Shown: positions 26,315 to 35,368, numbered from the stretch's first letter. The stretch: DNA of 64,000 nucleotides from JAWWOL01 sp963797535 (GCA_963797535.1 CAWCPQ010000001.1:1054001-1118000), one strand, 5' to 3'. The notes: generated from the letters alone by a model not told the origin. A program made the numbers and translations.

Positions 26315-26986
26315 CTAGAGCACCGCCGGCTGCAGGTAGGGGTTGGTGGCGCGCTCGCGACCGATGGTGCTGGCGCCTCCGTGCCCCGGCAGGACCAGCG
26401 TCTCATCGGCGAGGGTGAGCACCTGGCGCAGGGACGACACCATCGCGTACGGGTCCCCCGTGGGCAGGTCGGTGCGCCCGATCGCCCCGGCGAAGAGCAG
26501 GTCGCCGGAGAAGAGCATCGGCGCGTCGTCTGCAGGAGCGCCCGAGGCGGTCCGGAAGGTGACCGAGCCGGCGGTGTGACCGGGGGCGAGGTCGATGGTG
26601 AAGGTCAGGCCGGCCAGCTCGAGCACCCCGCCGTCGGTGATCTCGCGTACGTCGTCGGGCTCGGACAGCCGCAGCCCGCCGATCATCGCCCTGGTCTCGC
26701 GGGACAGCGCTTTGCCGGGGTCGGTGAGCAGCTCGCGGTCCGCGGACTGGACGTAGGCCGGGATGCCGTGAGCGCCGCAGACCGGGACCACCGACCACAT
26801 GTGGTCGAGGTGCCCGTGGGTCAGCAGGACGGCGACCGGGGCCAGCCGGTACTCGCGCACGATCTCCTCGACCCCGTCCGCAGCGTCCTCGCCGGGGTCG
26901 ACAATGACGCACTGCTCACCAGCCGCGGAGGCGACGACGTAGCAGTTGGTCTCGTAAGAGCCCGCGGGAAACGCGGCGACGAGCAC
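26315..26986 (-). CDS. MBL-fold metallo-hydrolase (glyoxalase II-like)
   Basis: A 223-residue metallo-beta-lactamase-fold hydrolase. The metal motif THGHLDHM (HxHxDH) lies near residue 56. Further ligands are in APGHTAGS (residue about 138), SGDLLFAG and LPGHG. FPAGSYETNCYVV at the start is typical of the actinobacterial glyoxalase II-like group that sits between the cyclophilin gene and hisS (Rv2581c-type). Exact substrate unproven; thioester hydrolysis such as S-lactoyl-mycothiol or -glutathione is family inference. Its stop touches the hisS start; it is divergent from the cyclophilin gene, with 139 bases between starts. Confidence 0.87.
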   Translation of the reverse strand: MLVAAFPAGSYETNCYVVASAAGEQCVIVDPGEDAADGVEEIVREYRLAPVAVLLTHGHLDHMWSVVPVCGAHGIPAYVQSADRELLTDPGKALSRETRAMIGGLRLSEPDDVREITDGGVLELAGLTFTIDLAPGHTAGSVTFRTASGAPADDAPMLFSGDLLFAGAIGRTDLPTGDPYAMVSSLRQVLTLADETLVLPGHGGASTIGRERATNPYLQPAVL

Positions 26987-27125
26987 GGTCGTCCTTCCTG
27001 GCAGGTCGGGTGGCGGGCGTGTGCGAGCCTACCGGCGTGGCCAGGGCGCGGGTAATCCGTTCTTCAGGTTGCTCCCCTACACTCGGCGCCGACCCGGGAT
27101 CTGTCAGGTGGACCAGGAGGACGCA

Positions 27126-28004
27126 GTGGCCAGCAAGGACCGAGAGCGCGAGCTCGCCCGCCGACGGCACCAACGGCAGCTCGAGCGCAGGGCTGCCCGC
27201 CAGGCGAAGAACAAGCAGCGCATGATCATTGCCTTGGTCGTTGCCGCCGTGATCGCTGTCATCCTCGCCCTGGTCGTCACCACCCAGTTCACCAACGGCA
27301 AGGGCAGCTCGACCGGCGCCGGTGCGCAGCCGACCGCAAGTGCGGGCGCCACCACCGCTGCCCCGGCCACGACGGCCGCGGCGGCTGCCACGCCGAGCAC
27401 GAACCCGTCGCCGACGATCGCCGGCGGGAAGCCGCTCGTGTGCACGGCGCCGCCGGCGAAGCCGACCAAGCCGCAGACGTTCGCCAAGGAACCGGCGATG
27501 ACGATCGACCCCAAGGCGACGTACGTCGCCACGATCACCACCAACTGTGGCGTCATCAAGGCCGAGCTCAACGCCGCCAAGGCGCCGCACACGGTGAACT
27601 CCTTCAACTTCCTGGCCGGCAAGAACTACTTCAACGACAGCCCGTGCCACCGCCTCACCACCGGCGGCCTCAACGTGCTCCAGTGCGGTGACCCGACCGG
27701 CACCGGCAGCGGTGGCCCCGGCTACACGATCCCGGACGAAAACCTGACCGGTGCCACCTACCCGGCGGGCACCATCGCCATGGCCAACACCGGTCAGCCC
27801 CACAGCGGCGGGAGCCAGTTCTTCATCAACTACAAGGACAGCCAGCTCCAACCGCAGTACACCCCGTTCGGCAACGTGACCCAGGGCCTCGACATCCTCC
27901 AGGCCATCGCTGCCAAGGGCAGCAACAACGCCAACCAGCTGGGCGACGGCGCGCCCAACCAGCCGGTCAGCATCCTGTCCTTCACAGTCGCCAAGTCCTC
28001 GTAG
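27126..28004 (+). CDS. ppiB: Membrane-anchored peptidyl-prolyl cis-trans isomerase (cyclophilin)
   Basis: A 292-residue cyclophilin that speeds proline isomerisation outside the membrane. A charged N-terminus (RERELARRRHQRQLERRA) precedes a membrane segment at about residues 33-52 (IIALVVAAVIAVILALVV). An Ala/Thr/Pro linker leads to the domain: FNDSPCHRLTTGGLNVLQCGD, the binding motif GGSQFFINYKDSQL, and YTPFGNVTQGLDIL. The PCHRLTT variant is common in actinobacterial exported cyclophilins. GTG start chosen because GGAGG lies 5 bases upstream; the longer frame has no ribosome-binding site. A strong hairpin follows at 28013-28056. The gene symbol follows Mycobacterium usage. Confidence 0.9.
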   Translation: MASKDRERELARRRHQRQLERRAARQAKNKQRMIIALVVAAVIAVILALVVTTQFTNGKGSSTGAGAQPTASAGATTAAPATTAAAAATPSTNPSPTIAGGKPLVCTAPPAKPTKPQTFAKEPAMTIDPKATYVATITTNCGVIKAELNAAKAPHTVNSFNFLAGKNYFNDSPCHRLTTGGLNVLQCGDPTGTGSGGPGYTIPDENLTGATYPAGTIAMANTGQPHSGGSQFFINYKDSQLQPQYTPFGNVTQGLDILQAIAAKGSNNANQLGDGAPNQPVSILSFTVAKSS

Positions 28005-28012
28005 CCCCGCTC

Positions 28013-28056
28013 GGTGCCTCCCTCGTCTATCCTCGTGACCGACGAGGGAGGGCACC
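28013..28056 (+). terminator. Strong hairpin between the cyclophilin gene and the next gene
   Basis: Arms 28013-28027 and 28041-28056 pair almost perfectly (15 bp with one bulged base; 13-base loop). The hairpin follows the cyclophilin stop by 8 bases and ends exactly where the next GTG start begins, so its 3' arm contains that gene's GAGGGAGGG ribosome-binding site. The loop holds TATCCT, a plausible -10 box. No T run follows. Confidence 0.6.
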
Positions 28057-28545
28057 GTGGGGGTGGACGTCGGCGAGGCGGTGGCTGAGATCGACGTACG
28101 TCCCGGCCGGACGCCGGCGTGGCAGTGGGCCGCGGTAGCCGCAGTGCTCGTGGTGAACGGGATCGGATCCTTCTTCGTCGGTGACTTGGGCACCTTTGTC
28201 ACGCCGCTGCTCATCTGCGCCGCCCTGTTGCTGGGCGAGCTGCGGCCTCGAGTGCGGACCTCCGGCGACCTGCTGCTGGTGCGTGGACGAGCGCGCACTC
28301 AGCGCCTGCGTGCCAGCGACATCCGGGCCATCGCGCCGAGCCGGGAAAGGGCCACGGTAACGATGATCTGGTCGTCGACCCGCCGGCCGGTCCGCACCAG
28401 CCTCATCGCGGCAACCATGCCGAAGCGAGCCGCTGGGCATGGCGACCTCGAGTCGCTCGTGGCTTGGTGGGAAGCGAACCGCGGCCCCGCCTGGCAACCG
28501 GCTCCCGCGGCGCTGGCGTCCACGGCAGCTGCCGGTGACGGCTGA
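28057..28545 (+). CDS. Small membrane protein with PH-like domain, first of a tandem pair
   Basis: A 162-residue protein with two adjacent hydrophobic segments near residues 22-37 (WAAVAAVLVVNGIGSF) and 44-60 (TFVTPLLICAALLLGE). A beta-rich part follows with SGDLLLVRGRARTQRLRASDIRAIAPS, resembling a small PH-like (bPH) fold. I do not recognise a named family. GTG start at 28057, with GAGGGAGGG just upstream inside a hairpin arm. Its end overlaps the start of a similar protein by 11 bases, so the two are probably co-translated. Function unknown. Confidence 0.65.
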   Translation: MGVDVGEAVAEIDVRPGRTPAWQWAAVAAVLVVNGIGSFFVGDLGTFVTPLLICAALLLGELRPRVRTSGDLLLVRGRARTQRLRASDIRAIAPSRERATVTMIWSSTRRPVRTSLIAATMPKRAAGHGDLESLVAWWEANRGPAWQPAPAALASTAAAGDG

Positions 28546-29032
28546 CGTGCGCAGCTCGGTCCGCGCTGATGGCGCCACCGTGCTGACGCCCGGAGCACTC
28601 GCCTTCGTCCTGCCCTTCATGGTGCCCGTTGCCTTCGTCGTGGCGGTGTATGCGTCCACCGGCGGGCAGGTCGACGGAGGGTCTCGCAACACGCTGGCGG
28701 CCATCACCGCTCTGTTCGCGGCCGAAGCCGTGGTGCTGACGCTGGTGGCGACCCGCCGACGGGTCGTACTCCACGAGGCCACCATCACGGTGCGGGGCGT
28801 CCGGCACACGAGAGCTGTTGCTGCGTCGGAGATCCGGTCCATCGTTCAGCGCGGCTTCCCGACCCACCAGCTGGCCTTGCAGACCTTCGGTGCAGCCGAG
28901 CTCACCAGTCCACTTCTCACCCGTCGTGAGCTCCCCATGGTCAACGAGTGGTGGCTCGAACACCGCGGGGCGAGCTTGCCGCCGGTTTCTGCGCCGCCAC
29001 CGCCCGTCGCGCCCGTCGCCTGGTGGGCCTGA
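28535..29032 (+). CDS. Small membrane protein with PH-like domain, second of a tandem pair
   Basis: A 165-residue protein with the same layout as its neighbour: two hydrophobic segments (LTPGALAFVLPFMVPVAFVV and TLAAITALFAAEAVVLTLVA), then a beta-rich part (RVVLHEATITVRGVRHTRAVAASEIRSIVQRG). A tail with NEWWLEHRG parallels the AWWEANRG of the first protein, which suggests an old duplication. A Pro-rich C-terminus ends it. The start was placed at the GTG at 28535 (VTADVRSSVRADG), inside the end of the preceding gene; the longer frame is an out-of-frame read of that gene. Converges on rel, with 71 bases between stops. Confidence 0.65.
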   Translation: MTADVRSSVRADGATVLTPGALAFVLPFMVPVAFVVAVYASTGGQVDGGSRNTLAAITALFAAEAVVLTLVATRRRVVLHEATITVRGVRHTRAVAASEIRSIVQRGFPTHQLALQTFGAAELTSPLLTRRELPMVNEWWLEHRGASLPPVSAPPPPVAPVAWWA

Positions 29033-29103
29033 ACCGCCTGCTCGCGTGCGTGGGTGCGGGAATCCGTCCGATTGCGGAGGGCAGCACGCACTGACGCGCG
29101 TCG

Positions 29104-31596
29104 TCAGGCGTTCTTGCCGCTGGTGACGCGGTAGCCGTCGTAGACACCCTCGACGTTGCGCACCGCGCGCAGCAGGTGACCGAGGTGCTTGGGGTCGGCC
29201 ATCTCGAAGGTGAACCGGCTCACGGCCACCCGGTCACGCGTCGTGGTGACCGACGCCGACAGGATGTTGACGTGGTGGTCGGACAGCACCCTGGTGACGT
29301 CGGACAGCAACCGGGTGCGGTCCAGCGCCTCGACCTGGATCGCCACCAGGAACACCGACCCGGACGACGGCGCCCACTCGACCTCGACCATGCGGTCGGG
29401 CGTCTGCGTCAGCGTGTCGACGTTGAGACAGTCGGCCCGGTGTACGGAGACCCCGTGCCCGCGGGTGACGAAGCCGACGATGGAGTCGCCCGGCACCGGC
29501 GTACAACATCGGGCCAGCTTGACCCAGACGTCGCTGACGTCCTTGACCACGACACCCGGGTCGCCGGCCGGTCGGGCTCTGGTCGGCTTGGTGGGTACGG
29601 CGGTCTCGGCGAGGTCCTCGACCGCGCCTTCGACGCCGCCCATCGACTGCATCAGCCGGTTGATGACGGCCTGGGCGGAGACGTGCCCCTCACCGACGGC
29701 GGCGTAGAGCGCGGAGACGTCGGGGTAGCGCAGGTCCTGCGCGAGCGTGGTCAGCGCGTCGCCACCGAGCAGGCGCTGCAGCGGCAGACCCTGCTTGCGC
29801 ATCGCCCGGCTCAGCCCGTCCTTGCCCTCCTCGATCGCGTCCTCGCGACGCTCCTTGGCGAACCACTGCCGGATCTTGTTCCGGGCCCGCGGGCTCTGCA
29901 CGAAGCCGAGCCAGTCGCGGGACGGGCCGGCGGTCGTGGACTTCGAGGTGAAGACCTCGATCACGTCGCCGTTCTCGAGCGCTGACTCCAGCGGTACGAG
30001 GCGGCCGTTGACCCTGGCGCCGATGCAGCGGTGGCCGACCTCGGTGTGCACGGCGTAGGCGAAGTCGACCGGGGTGGCGTCAGCTGGCAGCGCGATGACG
30101 TCGCCCTTGGGCGTGAAGACGAAGACCTCGGAGGCGTGCAGGTCGAAGCGCAGCGACTCGAGGAACTCGTCCGGGTCGGCCGACTCGCGCTGCCACTCGA
30201 GCAGCTGGCGCAGCCAGGCCATGTCCTCGCCGCCGTCCTTGTCGCCCTTCTTGCCGCTGGCCGACGGCGCGGGCTGGACCTCGTTCTCCTTGTACTTCCA
30301 GTGCGCGGCGACGCCGTACTCGGCCCTGCGGTGCATCGCGTGCGTGCGCAGCTGCATCTCGACCGGCTTGCCCTCGGGGCCGATCACCGTGGTGTGCAGC
30401 GACTGGTACATGTTGAACTTGGGCATCGCGATGTAGTCCTTGAACCGGCCGGGGATCGGGGTCCAGGACTCGGAGCCGTGCATGACGCCCAGCGCGGCGT
30501 AGCAGTCGCGCACGGACTCGACCAGGATGCGTACGCCGACCAGGTCGTTGATGTCGCTGAAGTCGCGGCCGCGGACGATCATCTTCTGGTAGATCGAGTA
30601 GTAGTGCTTCGGCCGACCGGTGACGACAGCCTTGATCTTGGCCGCGCGCAGGTCGGCGGAGACCTGCTCGACCACCTGCGCCAGCAGGGTGTCCCTGGAA
30701 GGCGCCCGCTCGGCGACGAGGCGGACGATCTCCTCGTACCGCTTGGGGTAGAGCGTCGCGAAGGACAGGTCCTCGAGCTCCCACTTGAGCGTGTTCATGC
30801 CCAGCCGGTGGGCCAGCGGCGCGTAGATCTCGAGCGTCTCGCGGGCCTTGCGCTCCTGCTTCTCCGGCTTGAGGTAGCGCAGCGTGCGCATGTTGTGCAG
30901 CCGGTCGGCCAGCTTGATGACCAGCACCCGGATGTCGCGGGCCATCGCAACGACCATCTTGCGGATCGTCTCGGCCTCGGCGGACTCGCCGTAGTTGACC
31001 TTGTCGAGCTTGGTCACGCCGTCGACCAGGGACGCGACCTCCTCGCCGAACTCGCGGGTCACGTCGGCCAGGGTCAGGTTGGTGTCCTCGACAGTGTCGT
31101 GCAGCAGCGCCGCAACGATGGTCGAGGTGGTCATGCCCAGCTCGGCCAGGATCGTGGCCACGGCGAGCGGATGGGTGATGTACGGGTCGCCACTCTTGCG
31201 GAACTGCTCGCGGTGGCTCTCCTCGGCGACCTCGTAGGCTCGCTGGACAATCCGCAGGTCGGCCTTGGGGTGATTGGCCTTCAGCGTTCGGAACAGCGGC
31301 TCGAGCACCGGGGGGTTGAGGGTGCGGCTGGTGTTGCCGAGCCTGGCCAGCCGGGAGCGCATCGTACGCGACCCGGTGGGTGCCGGCTCGGGCTCGACGG
31401 CGAGGGGCTCGGGCAGGTCGGTGACCCTGGTGCGGTGCGGGCGTACCCGCTCCTTGACCTCGGCCGCGGACTCCATGGCAGCGTCGGTGTCGATCTCGCC
31501 GACCTCGGAAACCGTGGTGGCCACGGCGGTGGACGCCGTCGTCCCCGGCACCGGCTCCTGCTTGCCGGTGTCGACGGGTGCAGCCTCCTGGGTCAC
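29104..31596 (-). CDS. rel: Bifunctional (p)ppGpp synthetase/hydrolase
   Basis: Makes and degrades the alarmone (p)ppGpp. The 830-residue product has all RelA/SpoT domains in order. The HD hydrolase has LLHDTVEDTNLT (near residue 164) and ADRLHNMRTL. The synthetase has RGRDFSDINDLVGVR (near 340) and GRFKDYIAMPKFNMYQSLHT. TGS begins VFTPKGDVIALP (near 493). A zinc-finger-like RCCTPVPGDSIVGF and the C-terminal ACT domain (about 750-830) follow. The hydrolase HD motif is intact, so it should be bifunctional. Start set at GTG 31596 (VTQEAAPV), preceded by AGGAG at 6 bases; a longer GTG start at 31632 is possible. Follows apt, as in other actinobacteria. Confidence 0.95.
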   Translation of the reverse strand: MTQEAAPVDTGKQEPVPGTTASTAVATTVSEVGEIDTDAAMESAAEVKERVRPHRTRVTDLPEPLAVEPEPAPTGSRTMRSRLARLGNTSRTLNPPVLEPLFRTLKANHPKADLRIVQRAYEVAEESHREQFRKSGDPYITHPLAVATILAELGMTTSTIVAALLHDTVEDTNLTLADVTREFGEEVASLVDGVTKLDKVNYGESAEAETIRKMVVAMARDIRVLVIKLADRLHNMRTLRYLKPEKQERKARETLEIYAPLAHRLGMNTLKWELEDLSFATLYPKRYEEIVRLVAERAPSRDTLLAQVVEQVSADLRAAKIKAVVTGRPKHYYSIYQKMIVRGRDFSDINDLVGVRILVESVRDCYAALGVMHGSESWTPIPGRFKDYIAMPKFNMYQSLHTTVIGPEGKPVEMQLRTHAMHRRAEYGVAAHWKYKENEVQPAPSASGKKGDKDGGEDMAWLRQLLEWQRESADPDEFLESLRFDLHASEVFVFTPKGDVIALPADATPVDFAYAVHTEVGHRCIGARVNGRLVPLESALENGDVIEVFTSKSTTAGPSRDWLGFVQSPRARNKIRQWFAKERREDAIEEGKDGLSRAMRKQGLPLQRLLGGDALTTLAQDLRYPDVSALYAAVGEGHVSAQAVINRLMQSMGGVEGAVEDLAETAVPTKPTRARPAGDPGVVVKDVSDVWVKLARCCTPVPGDSIVGFVTRGHGVSVHRADCLNVDTLTQTPDRMVEVEWAPSSGSVFLVAIQVEALDRTRLLSDVTRVLSDHHVNILSASVTTTRDRVAVSRFTFEMADPKHLGHLLRAVRNVEGVYDGYRVTSGKNA

Positions 31597-31668
31597 ACGC
31601 GGCTCCTGCCGAGGACGAATTCTCTCGTACACCGATACTAACGGCCCTGGCCTGCGGAGATTCCGAGG

Positions 31669-32220
31669 CTAGACCGTCAGCAGGGCGTCCACGCGCAGAT
31701 CGTCCAGCCGGGCACGCGCCTTGAGGAACTCGAGCTCGATGAGTACGGCCACGCCCACCACGATCCCGCCGGCCTGGCGGACGAGGTCGACGGCGGCGAG
31801 CGCGGTGCCCCCGGTGGCGAGGACGTCGTCGACGAGGAGCACCCGGTCGCCGGGCGAGAACGCGTCCTGCTGGACCTCGAGCGTTGCGGTCCCGTACTCG
31901 AGGTCGTAGGTCGAGGCGTAGGTCGCGGTCGGCAGCTTGCCGTGCTTGCGGACCGGCACGAACCCGGCGCCGAGGGTGTAGGCGACCGGCGCGGCCAGGA
32001 TGAAGCCGCGAGCCTCCATGCCGGCGACCTTGTCCACCCGGCCGCCGGGCGTGTCGTCGCGACCGAACGCTGCGAGGGCGTCGACGGTCGCGGCGAACGC
32101 GTCGTGGTCGGCCAGCAGCGGGGCGATGTCCTTGAACAGCACCCCCGGCAGCGGGTAGTCCGGTACGTCGCGCACCTTTGCAGTCAGGAGGGCGGTGAGG
32201 TCACCGGCCGACAGGCTCAA
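31669..32220 (-). CDS. apt: Adenine phosphoribosyltransferase
   Basis: Purine salvage: adenine plus PRPP gives AMP. The 183-residue product shows the PRPP-binding loop VLLVDDVLATGGTALAA near residue 125, the N-terminal VRDVPDYPLPGVLFKDIAPLL, the flexible-loop region VPVRKHGKLP and the ARGFILAAPVA core. Its ATG overlaps the secF stop (ATGA). The secD-secF-apt-rel order is standard in actinobacteria and links adenine salvage with (p)ppGpp synthesis by position only. Confidence 0.94.
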   Translation of the reverse strand: MSLSAGDLTALLTAKVRDVPDYPLPGVLFKDIAPLLADHDAFAATVDALAAFGRDDTPGGRVDKVAGMEARGFILAAPVAYTLGAGFVPVRKHGKLPTATYASTYDLEYGTATLEVQQDAFSPGDRVLLVDDVLATGGTALAAVDLVRQAGGIVVGVAVLIELEFLKARARLDDLRVDALLTV

Positions 32221-33452
32221 CGTCGACGCTTGGTGCCCGGCCGGTTGGTGGGCTTTCGCCGTACCGGAGGCCGGGTGGTGCTCGAGGCTGTCGAGCCGGC
32301 GACTGCCACCGCCGGGTCGACGGCAGAGTCGTCACCGGTTGCGTCCCCGGCGGCGCCGGCGGCGGCGTCCTTGCCGGCATCGTTGCCGGCATCCTTGCCG
32401 GTCGTGGACTTGGCAGCGGCAGCAGTGCTGGTGCCCTCACGCGCGGCCTTGGCGTCGGCGGCCTCGCGCTGCGACACCTTCTTGCGCAAGGCGATCATCG
32501 CCGGCTCGCGCTCCTTGAAGTCGCACAGCAGCGGGGTCGCCACGAAGATGGACGAGTAGGCGCCCGTGGCCAGACCGATGAACAGGGCCAGCGACAGGTC
32601 CTTGAGCGTGCCGGCCCCGAGCAGACCCACGCCGATGAACAGCAGACCGGCGACCGGGAGCAACGCGATGATCGAGGTGTTGATCGAGCGCACGAGCGTC
32701 TGGTCGACGGCCAGGTTGGCAGCCTGGCTGTACGTCGACTTGCTGCCGGCGCCGATGCCGGCCGTGTTCTCGCGCACCTTGTCGAAGACCACGACGGTGT
32801 CGTACAGCGAGTAGCCCAGGATGGTCAGCAGGGCCACCACGGTGGACGGGCTGACCTCGAAGCCGACCAGCGAGTAGATGCCGGCGGTGATGATCAGGTC
32901 GTGGATCAGGGCGAGGACAGCCGCGATGGCCATCTTCGGCTCGAACCGGATCGACAGGTAGATCACCACCACGAAGATGAAGACGAACAGCGCCTCGATC
33001 GCCTTCTTGGTGATCTGGCTGCCCCACGTGGCACCGACCGACGTCAGGCTGAGCACCTTGACGTTGAAGGCCTTCTTCAGCGCGTTCGAGACCTTGTCCT
33101 GCTGGCTCTTGCTCGGGTCATCGGGGTTGGTCTGCAGGATCTCGGTGGTGATGCGCAGGTGCTTGGACGAGCCGCTGCCCACCGTCTGGACCACGACCTT
33201 GTCCCCGCCCAGCCCCACGCTGGCCATCACGTCTTCGGCCTTCTTGATGTCCGTGTGGCCGGTGATCTCGATCTGGGTGCCGCCCTTGAAGTCGATCGAG
33301 GGCTTGATCCCGACGAAGATCAGGCTGAGGATGCTGATCAGCAAGACGACGCACGACAGCGTGTACCACCGCTTGCGACGGCCGACGAAATCGTAAGTGA
33401 CGTCACCGGTGTAGAGCCGGTGGGCGACGTTGCGCAAACCTCCGCTGGCCAT
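32217..33452 (-). CDS. secF: Protein translocase subunit SecF
   Basis: Membrane component that, with SecD, uses the proton gradient to assist late steps of Sec export. The 411-residue product has six predicted membrane helices. The first is VVLLISILSLIFVGI; the periplasmic part starts IDFKGGTQIEI; the signature helices include LTILGYSLYDTVVVFDKVREN and GLATGAYSSIFVATPLL. The last about 85 residues form an Ala/Lys/Asp-rich cytoplasmic tail ending in basic residues. Start set at ATG 33452 because GGAGG lies 7 bases upstream; a GTG at 33458 is too close to it. Sits directly after secD. Confidence 0.94.
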   Translation of the reverse strand: MASGGLRNVAHRLYTGDVTYDFVGRRKRWYTLSCVVLLISILSLIFVGIKPSIDFKGGTQIEITGHTDIKKAEDVMASVGLGGDKVVVQTVGSGSSKHLRITTEILQTNPDDPSKSQQDKVSNALKKAFNVKVLSLTSVGATWGSQITKKAIEALFVFIFVVVIYLSIRFEPKMAIAAVLALIHDLIITAGIYSLVGFEVSPSTVVALLTILGYSLYDTVVVFDKVRENTAGIGAGSKSTYSQAANLAVDQTLVRSINTSIIALLPVAGLLFIGVGLLGAGTLKDLSLALFIGLATGAYSSIFVATPLLCDFKEREPAMIALRKKVSQREAADAKAAREGTSTAAAAKSTTGKDAGNDAGKDAAAGAAGDATGDDSAVDPAVAVAGSTASSTTRPPVRRKPTNRPGTKRRR

Positions 33453-33454
33453 CG

Positions 33455-35269
33455 TCACGCCTCCTTCGGGGTGGGACGGACGGCCGGGCTGGGGGCGGTA
33501 CGGGTGGTGCGGGCCGAGCCGAGCCCGGAGAACTTCCCGCCACCGTTGTAGAGCTTGGTCTTGGCCAGCTGGGAGATCAACGGCTTGGTGAAGAAGAAGA
33601 CCACGAACAGGTCGGTGATCGTCGACAGGCCGAGGGTGAAGGCGAAGCCCTTCACGTTGCCGACGCTGAGCCAGTAGAGGACCGCGGCGGCGAGCAACGA
33701 CACGGTGTCGGCGGAGATGATCGTCCGCCGGGCGCGCACCCAGGCTCTGTCAGCACCGCTGCGCAGCGTACGACCCTCGCGCACCTCATCTCGAAGTCGT
33801 TCGAAGTAGACGACGAACGAGTCCGCGGTGATACCCACCGCCACGATGAAACCGGCGATGCCGGCCAGGGACAGCCGGTAGCCCACGGCGTGGCCGAGCA
33901 CGATCGTCGAGGCATAGATGATCAGCGTCGACACGCACAGCGAGGCGACGGTGACCAGGCCGAGGCCGCGGTAGTAGAGCAGGGAGTAGAGGACGACGAG
34001 GGCGAGGCCGATCGCGCCGGCGATGAGGCCACCACGCAGCTGGTCGGATCCCAGCGTCGGCGAGATGAGCTCGATGGTCTCCAGCTTGAGCGCCACCGGG
34101 AGCGAACCGTAGTTGAGGACCTGAGCCAGCTGCTCGGTCTCGGCCTGGGTGAAGTTTCCGGTGATCTGGGCGGTGCCGCCGTCGATGGCACCCTGGATCG
34201 CCGGCGCCGACTCGACGATGCCGTCGAGCACGATGGCGACCTCGTTCAGCGGCGGCGTCAACGAGGTGACCGCTGTCGTCAACGTGGCGAAGTGGGCGGT
34301 GCCCTTGCTGTTGAAGTTGAGCTGGACGCTGTAGCCGTTGGTCGCGTCGTACTGCGAGGACGCGCTCTTGACCTCCGAGCCGGACATGTAGGCCGGCGCC
34401 AGCACGTAGATCTGCTGGCCGCTGCGGTCACACGCTGCCAGTGGCTTCTTCGGGTCGTCGATGCCCTGGGCGTCCGCGACGGCGCTGAGCTTGGCCGGGC
34501 TGCAGTCGCCGAGCAGCTCGATCTGCTTCTCGACCTCGGGGGTCAGGCAGGCCTGGGCGTCGGCGGCCGTGGTGTTGATCGAGGAGCAGGTGCCCGCCGG
34601 TGCAGCCGAGGCGGCCGGCGTCGGGGTGACAGCCCCAGCAGCTGGCGTGGCGGACGTGCTGGGCGTCGCCGCCGAGGTCGTGGGGGCAGTCGTGGTGGCT
34701 GCCGACGAAGTGGCGCCCGCCGCGAGCAGGGCGCCGGAAAGGGCGCGACCGTTGCTGGTCGGGGTCGGCTTCACGACAGCCGGCGACTTGGTGGTCGCCT
34801 TGGTGGTGGGCGTGGCGGTTCCGGTCGGCGTGGCCGTACCGGTCGGCTTCGCGGTTCCACTCGGCGTGGCCGTGGGCGTGGGGGTCGTCGTCGCCGCGGG
34901 CACGGGCTCGGAGAGGGCCACCTGCCGGAACCGCAGCTGGGCGGTGCGCCCGACCACGTTCTGGAGCTTCTCCTGCGTCGCGCCGGGGACGTCGACCTGG
35001 ATGTTGCCGCCGCTGACCGACACCTCGGCCTCAGCGACGCCGAGGCTGTTCACCCGGTCGCGAATGATGCTGACGGACTGGTCGAGCTGGGAAGTGGTTG
35101 CCTTCTTGCCGTTGGTCTGCGGGTGCAGGATCGCACTCGCGCCACCTTCGAGGTCCAGGCCGAGCTTGGGGGTCCAGCTGCCACCTGCGGCGACGCCGAT
35201 GTACAGCAACGCGATCACCGCCAGGCACGCGGCGAGCCACCGCCAGGGCTGCGGTGTTCTGGAAGCCAC
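33455..35269 (-). CDS. secD: Protein translocase subunit SecD
   Basis: SecD partner of SecF. The 604-residue product starts with a membrane helix (LAACLAVIALLYIGVAA) and the conserved KLGLDLEGGASAIL. P1-type beta region carries RVNSLGVAEAEVSV. The C-terminal helices hold AVGITADSFVVYFERLRDE and the FTLGLSTITDLFVVFFFTKPL end. Residues about 125-235 are an unusual Thr/Pro/Ala-rich low-complexity insert (repeats such as TPTGTATPT, PSTSATPAAG) ending in a Cys-containing segment (GTCSSINTTAADAQACL). The insert lies in the extracytoplasmic part. Long inserts here are known in some actinobacterial SecD proteins. Confidence 0.93.
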   Translation of the reverse strand: MASRTPQPWRWLAACLAVIALLYIGVAAGGSWTPKLGLDLEGGASAILHPQTNGKKATTSQLDQSVSIIRDRVNSLGVAEAEVSVSGGNIQVDVPGATQEKLQNVVGRTAQLRFRQVALSEPVPAATTTPTPTATPSGTAKPTGTATPTGTATPTTKATTKSPAVVKPTPTSNGRALSGALLAAGATSSAATTTAPTTSAATPSTSATPAAGAVTPTPAASAAPAGTCSSINTTAADAQACLTPEVEKQIELLGDCSPAKLSAVADAQGIDDPKKPLAACDRSGQQIYVLAPAYMSGSEVKSASSQYDATNGYSVQLNFNSKGTAHFATLTTAVTSLTPPLNEVAIVLDGIVESAPAIQGAIDGGTAQITGNFTQAETEQLAQVLNYGSLPVALKLETIELISPTLGSDQLRGGLIAGAIGLALVVLYSLLYYRGLGLVTVASLCVSTLIIYASTIVLGHAVGYRLSLAGIAGFIVAVGITADSFVVYFERLRDEVREGRTLRSGADRAWVRARRTIISADTVSLLAAAVLYWLSVGNVKGFAFTLGLSTITDLFVVFFFTKPLISQLAKTKLYNGGGKFSGLGSARTTRTAPSPAVRPTPKEA

Positions 35270-35368
35270 TGAGCTCTCCTTGTTTCGCGCCGCAGGGCGG
35301 CGGTTAGACGACCGGACAAATTGCCCGATCTCGGCGTAGCGAGACTAACGAGTGCAGGGGGCGCTTGT

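Noticed and set aside
30031..31641. 536-codon plus-strand open frame opposite rel
   Set aside because: Antisense shadow; all motifs in the span belong to Rel.
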